A stretch of 13,569 nucleotides of DNA from UBA11574 sp964591175 (lineage in GTDB: Bacteria > Desulfobacterota > Desulfobacteria > Desulfobacterales > UBA11574), in the NCBI GenBank assembly GCA_964591175.1, contig CAZQAF010000087.1:1-13569 (forward strand), in the 5' to 3' direction. The translations under genes were made by a program, and so were the position numbers. The notes below the pieces were generated by a model, which did not search any database, was not told where the DNA came from, and saw only the letters and a program-made list of their open reading frames with translations. This document shows positions 1-6,432 of the stretch, piece after piece (position 1 is the first letter of the stretch; every line of letters starts with the position of its first letter).

Positions 1-3
1 GAG

Positions 4-32
4 TTGACTATTGTCCATCCGGTGAATATCAT
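4..32 (+). promoter_or_regulatory. Sigma-70 type promoter of the desulfurase gene
   Basis: TTGACT (4-9) and TATCAT (27-32) are separated by exactly 17 bases. Each hexamer is one base off consensus. The transcript would start near 39, leaving a leader of about 40 bases before the ATG at 82. An 8-base direct repeat ATTGTCCA (10-17 and 45-52) flanks the promoter and could be a regulator site. That last point is inference only. Confidence 0.55.
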
Positions 33-81
33 AATTTTATTAGGATTGTCCAATGCCATTTATAAAGGGGGGAAACCGATC

Positions 82-1227
82 ATGATCAAACCGATTTACT
101 TAGACTACAATGCGACCACACCCCATGACCCGGAAGTGATCGACGCCATGCGGCCGTTTCTGGAAACCGAATTCGGAAACCCCTCCAGCGCTCACTGGTA
201 CGGCATCAAACCCAAACAAGCGGTGGAGACTGCCCGCGGGCAGGTGGCCGACATCCTTAACTGTAATCCAACCGAGGTTTTCTTTACGAGCGGCGGCACG
301 GAATCGAACAACCACGCCATCCGCGGTGTGACGAGGATATTCAAAGAAAAGGGAAATCATATCATCACCAGCAATTTCGAACACCCGGCGGTACTCGAAG
401 TTTTCCGTTATCTCGAAGGAGACGGGTTCGAAACCACCTATTTGCCGGTCAGTGAAGACGGCCTGGTGGATCCCGCTGCCGTGGAAAGGGCGATTCGACC
501 CACGACCGTCCTCATCACCGTCATGCATGCCAACAACGAAGTGGGAACTGTTCAGCCAATTACCGAAATCAGCCGAATCGCCAGAGAACATGGTATTGTC
601 ATGCACACCGACGCGGCTCAATCCGTCGGAAAAATCTCCACCGACGTCAAACAACTGGGGGTGGATCTGCTCTCTGTGGCCGGGCATAAAGTGTATGCGC
701 CCAAGGGTACCGGTGCGCTGTATGTGCGCAAGCCGCTGGTTCCTGAAAAATTCTGCTTCGGTGCCGATCAGGAAATGGGTTGGCGGGCAGGCACTGAAAA
801 TGTTCTGGAAATCGTCGGCCTGGGAAAAGCCTGTGAAATCGCGCAGCGGGATCTGGGAAAAAATATGGCCCGGATGAAATTTCTTCGGGATCGGCTGCAT
901 GAAGGGCTTTTGGGCCGCCTTTTCGACATTCGCCTCAACGGCCACCATCAACTTCGCCTGCCAAACACGCTGAATATTTCATTCAAAAATTTGGAAGCCA
1001 ACCGCATTCTGGAAGAAATCGGTCTCGAAGTGGCGGCATCCGCCGGCGCCGCGTGTCACTCCGATTCCCTGGAAATTTCCCACGTCCTGATTGCCATGGG
1101 CATCCCCATTGAGTGGGCCAAGGGCACCCTCCGGTTCAGTGTCGGCCGGATGACCACCGAAGCCGAGATCGATAAAGCGATCCGGGTGGTTGCCGACGCC
1201 GTCAATAAATTAAAGGCGCTTTGTTAA
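82..1227 (+). CDS. Cysteine desulfurase / selenocysteine lyase-like PLP enzyme
   Basis: This 381-residue, cytoplasmic, fold-type I PLP enzyme of the NifS/IscS/SCLY class removes sulfur (or selenium) from cysteine (or selenocysteine) and passes it on as a persulfide or selenide. Visible landmarks are YNATTP near residues 9-14, FGNPSSAHWYG, SGGTESNN, His101 (stacks on PLP), HTDAAQS with Asp177 and Gln180, the Schiff-base Lys203 in AGHK, and the active-site Cys325 in SAGAACHSD. The frame is open upstream to 4, but ATG 82 is preferred because AAAGGGGGGA lies just before it and the promoter covers the earlier part. The YNATTP, GAACHSD and LRFSVGRMTTEAEID segments recall eukaryotic-type selenocysteine lyase more than IscS. 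No iscU, nifU or iscR is visible, so a housekeeping Fe-S role is less likely. Class assignment is very secure; the sulfur versus selenium role is open. Confidence 0.93.
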   Translation: MIKPIYLDYNATTPHDPEVIDAMRPFLETEFGNPSSAHWYGIKPKQAVETARGQVADILNCNPTEVFFTSGGTESNNHAIRGVTRIFKEKGNHIITSNFEHPAVLEVFRYLEGDGFETTYLPVSEDGLVDPAAVERAIRPTTVLITVMHANNEVGTVQPITEISRIAREHGIVMHTDAAQSVGKISTDVKQLGVDLLSVAGHKVYAPKGTGALYVRKPLVPEKFCFGADQEMGWRAGTENVLEIVGLGKACEIAQRDLGKNMARMKFLRDRLHEGLLGRLFDIRLNGHHQLRLPNTLNISFKNLEANRILEEIGLEVAASAGAACHSDSLEISHVLIAMGIPIEWAKGTLRFSVGRMTTEAEIDKAIRVVADAVNKLKALC

Positions 1228-1282
1228 CGAGAACAGTCATTATTCGAGCAGCGGGCTTTAAAAAGACTCGCCGCAAAAAATA

Positions 1283-1311
1283 TTGACAGTCAGCCATTGG
1301 TTCGGTATGCA
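1283..1311 (+). promoter_or_regulatory. Sigma-70 promoter of the tetR operon
   Basis: TTGACA (1283-1288) is a perfect -35 box. After 17 bases comes TATGCA (1306-1311) as the -10. Transcription should start near 1318, just before the TetR operator at 1326-1341, giving a leader of about 55 bases ahead of the ATG at 1373. Confidence 0.7.
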
Positions 1312-1325
1312 TAGGTCTAAACAGA

Positions 1326-1341
1326 GACCGACCGGTCTGTC
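1326..1341 (+). promoter_or_regulatory. TetR-family operator
   Basis: GACCGACCGGTCTGTC is a 16-bp palindrome with one mismatched base pair, centred on a perfect 8-bp GACCGGTC core. Its size and composition are typical of operators bound by TetR/AcrR dimers. It lies about 8 bases after the predicted transcription start and 31 bases before the regulator's ATG, a position suited to repression by roadblock or promoter occlusion. Autoregulation by the adjacent TetR protein is inferred from position. Confidence 0.65.
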
Positions 1342-1372
1342 CTTTTCGGCCTGCAAAAAAGGCATTTATGCC

Positions 1373-1957
1373 ATGACACTGAAAGACAGAATCATTCATG
1401 AGTCCCTCCGGCAGTTTTCCACCAAAGGTTTTTTGAGCACCTCGATCTCCGACATTTTAGAGGCTGTGGGCACCTCCAAAGGCGGGCTATACAACCACTT
1501 CAAAAGCAAAGAGGACCTTTTTTTCGCTGCCATGAGCGAGGCGCGCAAGATTTGGCGACAGAGAAATCTGGATGGTTTGCAGCAGGTCGAGCGCCCCGTG
1601 GATAAAATCAAAAAGTTATTGACCAACTATCGGGACAAATATCTGGCAGACGCGGAAAACTTTCCCGGCGGCTGCATCTTCGTCACCCTGGCGGTGGAAC
1701 TGAACGATCAGAGACCGCATCTGGCCCGGGAGGTGAATGAGGGATTTCTAAGATTCAAGCGCATGTTGAAAAGGTTGTTGGATCAGGGAAAGGAGGCCGG
1801 CGATCTAAGGCAAGGTGTGGATACGGCTTTGGTCGCCGAAATGGTTTTTTCGAGCATTTTAGGCGCCAGTGTCATGTACATTTCTGACAAGTCCATGGCA
1901 ACACTGGATCGCAATATCTGCGCGATATGCGACTATTTAACCCAAATCATCAGGTAA
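1373..1957 (+). CDS. TetR/AcrR family transcriptional regulator
   Basis: This 194-residue one-component repressor has an N-terminal TetR DNA-binding domain at about residues 6-52. The signature is clear: a helix with FSTKGF, then a helix-turn-helix at about 22-43 (STSISDILEAVGTSKGGLYNHF), followed by KSKEDL. The rest (about 60-194) is the variable, helical ligand-binding and dimerisation domain, with the GGCIFVTLAVEL segment common in this family. The frame is open back to 1283, but that overlaps the promoter and operator, so ATG 1373 is chosen. The ribosome site is weak (AAAAAAGG). Neighbours are a short SpoIIAA-like protein 24 bases downstream and a ketopantoate-reductase-family gene, probably in one transcript. 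The ligand is unknown. Confidence 0.92.
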   Translation: MTLKDRIIHESLRQFSTKGFLSTSISDILEAVGTSKGGLYNHFKSKEDLFFAAMSEARKIWRQRNLDGLQQVERPVDKIKKLLTNYRDKYLADAENFPGGCIFVTLAVELNDQRPHLAREVNEGFLRFKRMLKRLLDQGKEAGDLRQGVDTALVAEMVFSSILGASVMYISDKSMATLDRNICAICDYLTQIIR

Positions 1958-1981
1958 AGCGCTTCAAGAAGTCCGTCAGCC

Positions 1982-2215
1982 ATGCAAGAATCCGTCGACT
2001 TCATGCAGCGACAGTTCGTCGGCAGCAGCATACGGCCGAAAGTCGCCGTGTTGGCGCCGGGGGACGTCTCTTTTGGCCTGGCCCGCATGTGTGAAGCCTT
2101 CAGCGACGGAGCGCCTTGGAAGTTCGAAGTTTTCCGATCCGCCGACGCTGCTTTAGCCTGGCTGGGAGTGGCCGAGGACCTAATGGACAAACTTGATCAA
2201 TTTGAAAAGGTATGA
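1982..2215 (+). CDS. Short SpoIIAA-like (STAS/SEC14) protein, possibly truncated
   Basis: A 77-residue product whose residues about 18-65 (KVAVLAPGDVSFGLARMCEAF, then PWKFEVFRSADAALAWLG) resemble the C-terminal half of small SpoIIAA-like STAS/SEC14 proteins. Those usually run to about 120-130 residues and end in a pattern such as FGLARMYEA...VFRDLDEALAWLG. The N-terminal half of the fold is absent. Upstream, the same frame runs straight into the stop of tetR (24 bases away), so no longer start is possible. The ribosome site is poor; an in-frame ATG at 2003 is an alternative. The stop is 3 bases before the next ATG, which suggests co-translation with the reductase gene. It may be a decayed remnant or a real minimal protein. 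Function unknown. Confidence 0.6.
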   Translation: MQESVDFMQRQFVGSSIRPKVAVLAPGDVSFGLARMCEAFSDGAPWKFEVFRSADAALAWLGVAEDLMDKLDQFEKV

Positions 2216-2218
2216 CAA

Positions 2219-3139
2219 ATGCAGAAAATCCGAAACGTAGCCGTCCTCGGCGCCGGAGCGATGGGGGCTTATTTTGCCGGCCGCTTTTTCGATGCCGAGG
2301 GCTTTTCAACGGTATTGATTGCCAAAGAAGATCGTTTGGACAAACTCAGAAACAATGGGTTGGTCATCAACGGAAAGTCCTATACATTTCCGGTTATCCA
2401 TCCGGAGAAAGCGAATTTGCCGGTGGATCTTCTCATCGTTGCGCTTAAACATCATCACCTCGAAAAAGCCGTTCAGGGTTTGGAAAAACTCGTCGGCGAG
2501 GCCACCACGATTATTTCCGTGATGAATGGACTTGAAAGTGAGGAATATATCGGTTCCATTTACGGTATGGACAAGATGCTGTACACCATTTCCGTAGGGA
2601 TAGATGCGCTGCGTCAGGGAAACCGGATCACCTACACCAAACCCGGGAAACACTATTTTGGTGATGCCGTCAATGCCCGCCTCAGCCAACGGGTTCTCCG
2701 CGTGCAAGAGGCGTTTGACAGGGCGGGCATCGTTTATGAAACACCGGAAGATATGATCCGGATGTTGTGGTGGAAGTTCATGATCAATGTCGGGATGAAC
2801 CAGGCGTCGGCGGCGATGCGAGCCCCGTACGGAATTTTCCAAACATCTTTGGCGGCACAACGTCTCATGGAAGCGTTAATGAAAGAAGTTGTAGCGCTGG
2901 CAGATGTTATGGATGTGAATCTGACCAACCGGGATATAGAAGAATGGTATCCTTTTCTAAATGTTTTATCACCGCAAGGAAAGACGTCGATGCTCCAGGA
3001 TATCGAGGCAAAACGCAAAACCGAAGTGGAAATCTTTGGCGGAAAAGTTGTTGAACTGGGTAGGATGCATGGCGTGCAAACGCCGGTGAATCAAACCGTA
3101 TTCCAAATTATTCGTGTTTTGGAGCAGTATCCTGAATAA
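2219..3139 (+). CDS. Ketopantoate reductase (PanE/ApbA) family protein
   Basis: A 306-residue NADPH-dependent dehydrogenase of the 2-dehydropantoate 2-reductase family. The N-terminal Rossmann motif is VAVLGAGAMGAYFAG (glycines 11, 13 and 16). The C-terminal helical domain carries Lys186 in WWKFMINVGMNQ, matching the catalytic lysine of E. coli PanE, plus Ser257 in TSMLQDIEAKRKTEVE and Glu269, matching the substrate-binding Ser and acidic residue. All key residues are present, so the enzyme is probably active. Many bacteria carry several paralogues acting on other 2-oxo acids, and no other pantothenate gene is nearby, so the substrate may not be ketopantoate. GAAAAGG (2204-2210) is the ribosome site, and the gene starts 3 bases after the preceding stop. 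It is likely controlled by the upstream TetR regulator. Confidence 0.9.
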   Translation: MQKIRNVAVLGAGAMGAYFAGRFFDAEGFSTVLIAKEDRLDKLRNNGLVINGKSYTFPVIHPEKANLPVDLLIVALKHHHLEKAVQGLEKLVGEATTIISVMNGLESEEYIGSIYGMDKMLYTISVGIDALRQGNRITYTKPGKHYFGDAVNARLSQRVLRVQEAFDRAGIVYETPEDMIRMLWWKFMINVGMNQASAAMRAPYGIFQTSLAAQRLMEALMKEVVALADVMDVNLTNRDIEEWYPFLNVLSPQGKTSMLQDIEAKRKTEVEIFGGKVVELGRMHGVQTPVNQTVFQIIRVLEQYPE

Positions 3140-3208
3140 ACGCCTTCTTAATTCCTACCGGATGACGCGTGAAAGAAATGTAAATGCCATAAGCATAAAG
3201 GGGAAACC

Positions 3209-3481
3209 ATGCTGTATATGGTTGTTGAATATTTTAAAAATCATGACCCCGTGCCCGTCTATCGTCGTTTTAGAGACCATGGCCGCCTTGCACCGGAAGG
3301 CCTTAACTACCTGTCGAGTTGGGTAGATGTTGACCTTCAGCGATGCTTTCAACTGATGGAAACAGACCGTCGGGAACTGATCGATGAATGGGTTTCGCAT
3401 TGGCGTGATATTGTCGATTTTGACATATTTCCTGTCATATCGTCTCAAGAGGCAACCGACAGGATTGCACCGCAATTGTGA
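3209..3481 (+). CDS. DUF3303 family protein
   Basis: This 90-residue soluble protein matches the DUF3303 pattern: N-terminal MLYMVVEYFK, then VYRRFRDHGRLAPEGLNYLSSWVD, RCFQLMETD, and ELIDEWVSHWRDIVDFDIFPVISSQEA. The family consists of small proteins that look like ferredoxin-fold, dimeric alpha/beta-barrel-type domains of unknown function; the fold is my inference. The start is well supported by AAAGGGGAAACC directly before ATG 3209. It lies 69 bases after the reductase gene with no visible terminator, so it may be read from the same transcript. The family call is good; no reaction can be given. Confidence 0.85.
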   Translation: MLYMVVEYFKNHDPVPVYRRFRDHGRLAPEGLNYLSSWVDVDLQRCFQLMETDRRELIDEWVSHWRDIVDFDIFPVISSQEATDRIAPQL

Positions 3482-3611
3482 GGTTCTGTCTTTCGTATCT
3501 GTCCTGCCAGTCCAACAAAATCTCACATTTGCTTTATCGAACAAAAACGACCTCGACTTTCTCGCAATTATGATTATTATATTCAATAACAAAGTGGAAT
3601 CTTTAATCTTT

Positions 3612-3757
3612 AGAAGTGGTTTCAAAACCTTCAACCGGGCTATAGGTCAAGGCGGACTGAAACGGCCAACCGCAGGAATATCGGGAATATTTCGAGGATT
3701 GACTGTCTCAGTCCAACACAGCGATTGAGTCCGAGAGGGGGTTTTGAAACCACTTCT
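3612..3757. repeat. 146-bp element with perfect 18-bp terminal inverted repeats
   Basis: AGAAGTGGTTTCAAAACC (3612-3629) is the exact reverse complement of 3740-3757. The 110-base interior has further pairing: GGACTGA (3654-3660) with TCAGTCC (3708-3714), alternatively CGGACT (3653-3658) with AGTCCG (3728-3733), plus a small AATAT/ATATT hairpin near 3678-3692. No clear target-site duplication is visible. The element fills much of the 327-base gap between the DUF3303 and DUF4395 genes; the rest of that gap (3482-3611 and 3758-3797) shows nothing I can name. It resembles a MITE or other small structured repeat. Short ORFs crossing it look spurious. Confidence 0.6.
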
Positions 3758-3808
3758 CGGAAAATATGCGATATATGAGCAATCATGTGGTATGAATAGG
3801 GGGTATGC

Positions 3809-4315
3809 ATGTCACATTCAGCTAAGCTTAACTTCGTTGAACAACAAGGGGTTAAAAATCCAAACGGCACGACCTGCGAAGTACAGTACACCGCCCTGAT
3901 GTTCCAGCCAAGACTCCTCGGCGTATTCGTGCTTGCAGGATTGATTTATCAATCCGGGGTGCTTTTTTTAATTCTTTCGGCCATTCTTTGGTGGAACGTT
4001 TTCGTTCCCGCTTTGAATCCTTTCGACGCTATTTATAACCGTTTCATAGCGGGCCCGAAAGGGCTTCAGCGGCTGACGCCGGCCCCTGGACCGAGGCGTT
4101 TTGCGCAAGGTATGGCAGCCACGTTTATGCTGTGTATCGGTCTTTTTCTCCTGCTGAAATGGCAGATCCTCGCATGGATCTTCGAGGGGTTGCTCGCTGT
4201 GGCGCTCACTGCCTTGATATTTGGCAAGTTTTGCCTGGGATCCTACATATTTCATATCTCTAAAGGCAATACCGCTTTTGCCAATCGAACACTCCCATGG
4301 GCTCGAAATAACTGA
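3809..4315 (+). CDS. DUF4395-like integral membrane protein
   Basis: A 168-residue inner-membrane protein. Two closely spaced hydrophobic segments lie at about residues 35-66 (LLGVFVLAGLIYQ and VLFLILSAILWWNVFV). Two more follow the loop at about 105-127 and 129-150. The conserved-looking parts fit DUF4395: APGPRRFAQGMAATF before the third segment and FGKFCLGSYIFHI at the end, with Cys142 in the place where DUF4395 proteins have an FCxGC-like motif; here the second Cys is replaced by Ser. AGGGGG (3798-3803), 5 bases before the ATG, fixes the start. It stands alone, after the inverted-repeat element and before a long spacer. Some family members sit beside thiol-redox genes, but none is seen here. 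Function unknown. Confidence 0.7.
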   Translation: MSHSAKLNFVEQQGVKNPNGTTCEVQYTALMFQPRLLGVFVLAGLIYQSGVLFLILSAILWWNVFVPALNPFDAIYNRFIAGPKGLQRLTPAPGPRRFAQGMAATFMLCIGLFLLLKWQILAWIFEGLLAVALTALIFGKFCLGSYIFHISKGNTAFANRTLPWARNN

Positions 4316-4619
4316 AACCCTAACCCGGACGAGCCGGAACCCAAATGGTTATGCAGAACAGGGTGTAAATCAAGTGATCTTGAACCTGCGGATATAAAAA
4401 CACCGAATATCGAATCGTGACGTTTTGCGAATATTGGAGGATGCCTGCAGAACGGGTTGCTCTGGCGTATAAAGAACGTATCGAAGGACAGCATCGCGGA
4501 AAAGTACCCGACGTGAGAGATTTTGCCTGACGCCGGGCGATTGCAGACACGCCGAATCTTTCCGGTCGGATGCCGTTTTTGTGTGCTTCGCTTGACACAG
4601 ACAAAGGAGATGAACCATT
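4316..4619. other. Intergenic region without recognised gene
   Basis: Nothing convincing is seen in these 304 bases. One small frame at 4441-4530 on the plus strand (29 residues, beginning MPAERVALAYKERIEG) has GGAGG touching its ATG, which is too close for normal initiation, so it is not called. The last 20 bases hold the ribosome site AAAGGAGA (4603-4610) of the next gene. I found no well-spaced promoter pair or terminator. Confidence 0.4.
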
Positions 4620-5411
4620 ATGAACCTCAACTTGGCCGACAAACTTTCACTGGTCACCGGCAGTACGGCCGGAATCGGATATGCCATTGCAACATCGCTG
4701 GCGCGGGAAGGCGCCCGCGTTATTGTCAACGGTCGATCACGGTCATCCGTGGACAATGCCGTGTCCAGAATAAAATCCGATACAGGAGGCAATCCATCCG
4801 GGTTTGCAGGGGATCTCGGTGTTGATGAGACAGCCCGGCAGCTTGCCGAAAAATTTCCTGACGTGGAAATTCTCGTCAACAACCTGGGTATTTTTGAACC
4901 AAAGGAATTTGAAGATATCACCGATGCCGACTGGCGGCGCTTCTTTGATATGAACGTTCTCAGCGGCGTACGTCTGGCGCGCCTGTTCCTGCCCGGCATG
5001 AAACGGCGCAACTGGGGCCGCATTATTTTTATCTCCAGTGAAAGTGCGGTCCAGATTCCTGCCGAAATGATACATTACGGGATGACCAAAACCGCACAGC
5101 TCGCCGTCTCGCGGGGCCTTGCCGAATCCGTCGCCGGAACCGGCATCACGGTGAACAGCGTCCTTCCGGGCCCGACCAAATCCCGGGGCGTCGGTGAATT
5201 TGTAACCGCATTGGCCAAGGCGGAAGGCAAATCATTTGAAGCGTTCGAGAAGGAGTTTTTTGAAAAAGTTCGGCCCACGTCCCTCATCAAACGCTTTGCT
5301 ACACCGGAAGAAGTCGCTTCACTGGTCACCTATATTGCCAGTCCCATGGCATCGGCAACCACCGGTGCAGCCTTGCGGGTTGACGGAGGGGTCGTCAAGA
5401 GCGCATTCTAA
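4620..5411 (+). CDS. SDR family NAD(P)-dependent oxidoreductase
   Basis: This 263-residue classical short-chain dehydrogenase/reductase has every landmark of the family: cofactor motif TGSTAGIG (residues 13-20), NNLG at 87-90 (a variant of NNAG), catalytic Ser140, Tyr153 and Lys157 in HYGMTK, the PG motif in VLPGPTKSRG, and a C-terminal DGG. Asn113 or so in FDMNVLSG is the fourth tetrad residue. NGRS after the second strand suggests preference for NADP(H). AAAGGAGA (4603-4610) supports the start. The substrate cannot be told: this FabG-like group includes many carbonyl and alcohol oxidoreductases. It lies 68 bases before the phosphodiesterase gene and may be cotranscribed with it, but a functional link is not evident. 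Confidence 0.93.
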   Translation: MNLNLADKLSLVTGSTAGIGYAIATSLAREGARVIVNGRSRSSVDNAVSRIKSDTGGNPSGFAGDLGVDETARQLAEKFPDVEILVNNLGIFEPKEFEDITDADWRRFFDMNVLSGVRLARLFLPGMKRRNWGRIIFISSESAVQIPAEMIHYGMTKTAQLAVSRGLAESVAGTGITVNSVLPGPTKSRGVGEFVTALAKAEGKSFEAFEKEFFEKVRPTSLIKRFATPEEVASLVTYIASPMASATTGAALRVDGGVVKSAF

Positions 5412-5479
5412 AACAGGTTGTCGAAATATATCCGTTTAAGCGTGATGTCCGTCAAAGATTGATTTGAAAACCTGAATAA

Positions 5480-6217
5480 ATGAATAAAAAAGTGCAAACC
5501 AAAGATCTGCTTTGTATAGGACACAGAGGCGCAATGGGGCATGCGCCGGAGAACACGCTTTTATCCATTCGCAAGGCGCTGGAATTGGGTACGCCGTGCA
5601 TTGAAATGGATGTCTACAATGTTGACGGACATCTCGTTGTTTTTCATGACATCCGCCTCGAACGCACCACCAACGGCACAGGGTACCTGCTGGATCAATC
5701 GTTCGACGAACTGCGGACCCTTGACGCCGGAAGGGGCGAAAAGATTCCGACCTTGAAGGAGGCATTCGAAACGATCCAATCGAAAGCGGGAGTAAATATC
5801 GAATTGAAAGGTCCGGATACCGCAAGGCCGGTTGCTGAGTTTATCTCTGGGATGAAGGAAATCGGACGGAATGATGACCTCCTGTTGGTATCGTCCTTTA
5901 ACCATCGGGAACTGTCGCTGATGCACAGGCTCAATCCCAAAATTAAACTCGGTGCGATGATGGTGGGCCTTCCCGTGGATGATGCGGCATTTGGTGAATC
6001 TTTAGGTGCGTATTCGGTTCATCTTTCACTTGAATCTATCGATCCCAGATTTGTAAAAGATGCCCATGCACGGGATCTTCGCGTATTTGTGTTTACCGTC
6101 GATCTTCCGGAGGATATTGAAAAAATGAGAGGGCTCGGCGTCGACGGCGTCTTCACCAACTACCCGGAGAGAGTGCTTAAAAACAACACGGTCACATATG
6201 CCGCGGGGTGGCCCTGA
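5480..6217 (+). CDS. Glycerophosphodiester phosphodiesterase
   Basis: This 245-residue TIM-barrel enzyme hydrolyses glycerophosphodiesters (deacylated phospholipids) to glycerol-3-phosphate and an alcohol. The GDPD signature is complete: GHRGAMGHAPENT with His15 and Arg16, EMDV with metal ligands Glu42 and Asp44, VVFHD with catalytic His56, NIELKGP with Glu108 and Lys110, and a C-terminal VDGVFTNYPE. There is no signal peptide and the length is about that of cytoplasmic UgpQ rather than periplasmic GlpQ, so it probably acts in the cytoplasm. The ATG at 5480 has no good Shine-Dalgarno sequence, so the start is slightly uncertain. Downstream lies glpD, which would use the product. A terminator between them means they may be transcribed separately. 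Confidence 0.93.
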   Translation: MNKKVQTKDLLCIGHRGAMGHAPENTLLSIRKALELGTPCIEMDVYNVDGHLVVFHDIRLERTTNGTGYLLDQSFDELRTLDAGRGEKIPTLKEAFETIQSKAGVNIELKGPDTARPVAEFISGMKEIGRNDDLLLVSSFNHRELSLMHRLNPKIKLGAMMVGLPVDDAAFGESLGAYSVHLSLESIDPRFVKDAHARDLRVFVFTVDLPEDIEKMRGLGVDGVFTNYPERVLKNNTVTYAAGWP

Positions 6218-6230
6218 TCGCCGATCAAGG

Positions 6231-6262
6231 CGTTCATGAGATTCTCACGATCGTTTTTTTTT
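6231..6262 (+). terminator. Rho-independent terminator after the phosphodiesterase gene
   Basis: An imperfect hairpin (CGTTCATGAG, loop ATT, CTCACGATCG; two mismatched pairs) is followed directly by nine T residues (6254-6262). A second small palindrome, TGATCG C CGATCA (6215-6227), overlaps the stop codon just upstream. Together they should end the phosphodiesterase transcript before glpD. Confidence 0.65.
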
Positions 6263-6303
6263 ACATACTAATTTCTTAATTAAAAGAGCCACTAGGCGTT
6301 TTG

Positions 6304-6392
6304 AGTGTTCAGGGGTTCAGTGTTCAGAGTTCAGGCTGATTTAAATAGCGAGGATCACCCTCCTGAACTCTGAACACTGAACTCTGAACACT
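6304..6392. repeat. Heptanucleotide repeats forming a long inverted repeat
   Basis: The right arm is built of four exact 7-base units alternating TGAACTC and TGAACAC (6364-6391). The left arm holds the complementary GTTCA units. A 21-bp perfect inverted repeat pairs 6315-6335 with 6362-6382. Outside it, AGTGTTCAG (6304-6312) pairs with CTGAACACT (6384-6392) across a 2-versus-1-base internal loop. The 26-base loop is 6336-6361. As RNA this would be a hairpin with about 30 paired bases, 41 bases before the glpD start. Similar short tandem units are known as dispersed intergenic repeats in several bacteria; multi-copy status here is inferred. Confidence 0.7.
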
Positions 6393-6432
6393 TGATAGTT
6401 TTTGGGCCGTTATTTCGAGAAAGAGGCAAAAA

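Noticed and set aside
100..951. Long minus-strand frame (283 codons) opposite the desulfurase gene
   Set aside because: It is antisense to a clear PLP enzyme with all catalytic residues and shows no family pattern.
3155..3634. Minus-strand frame (159 codons) over the DUF3303 gene
   Set aside because: The plus-strand DUF3303 frame has a good ribosome site and family match; this frame runs into the inverted-repeat element.
3612..3757. Integron attC site
   Set aside because: The size is near the upper limit, but the GTTRRRY and RYYYAAC core sites are absent from the ends and no integrase or cassette array is present.
4441..4530. 29-residue frame with GGAGG next to its ATG
   Set aside because: The ribosome site touches the start codon, the product is unrecognised and there is no promoter; it is kept only as a note on the intergenic region.
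4370..5023. Minus-strand frame (217 codons) opposite the SDR gene
   Set aside because: It is mostly antisense to the SDR Rossmann region, is rich in Arg and Ser, and has no ribosome site or recognisable motif.
6304..6392. CRISPR array
   Set aside because: The 7-base units are contiguous with no spacers and occur in inverted orientation, so it is a short tandem repeat, not a CRISPR.
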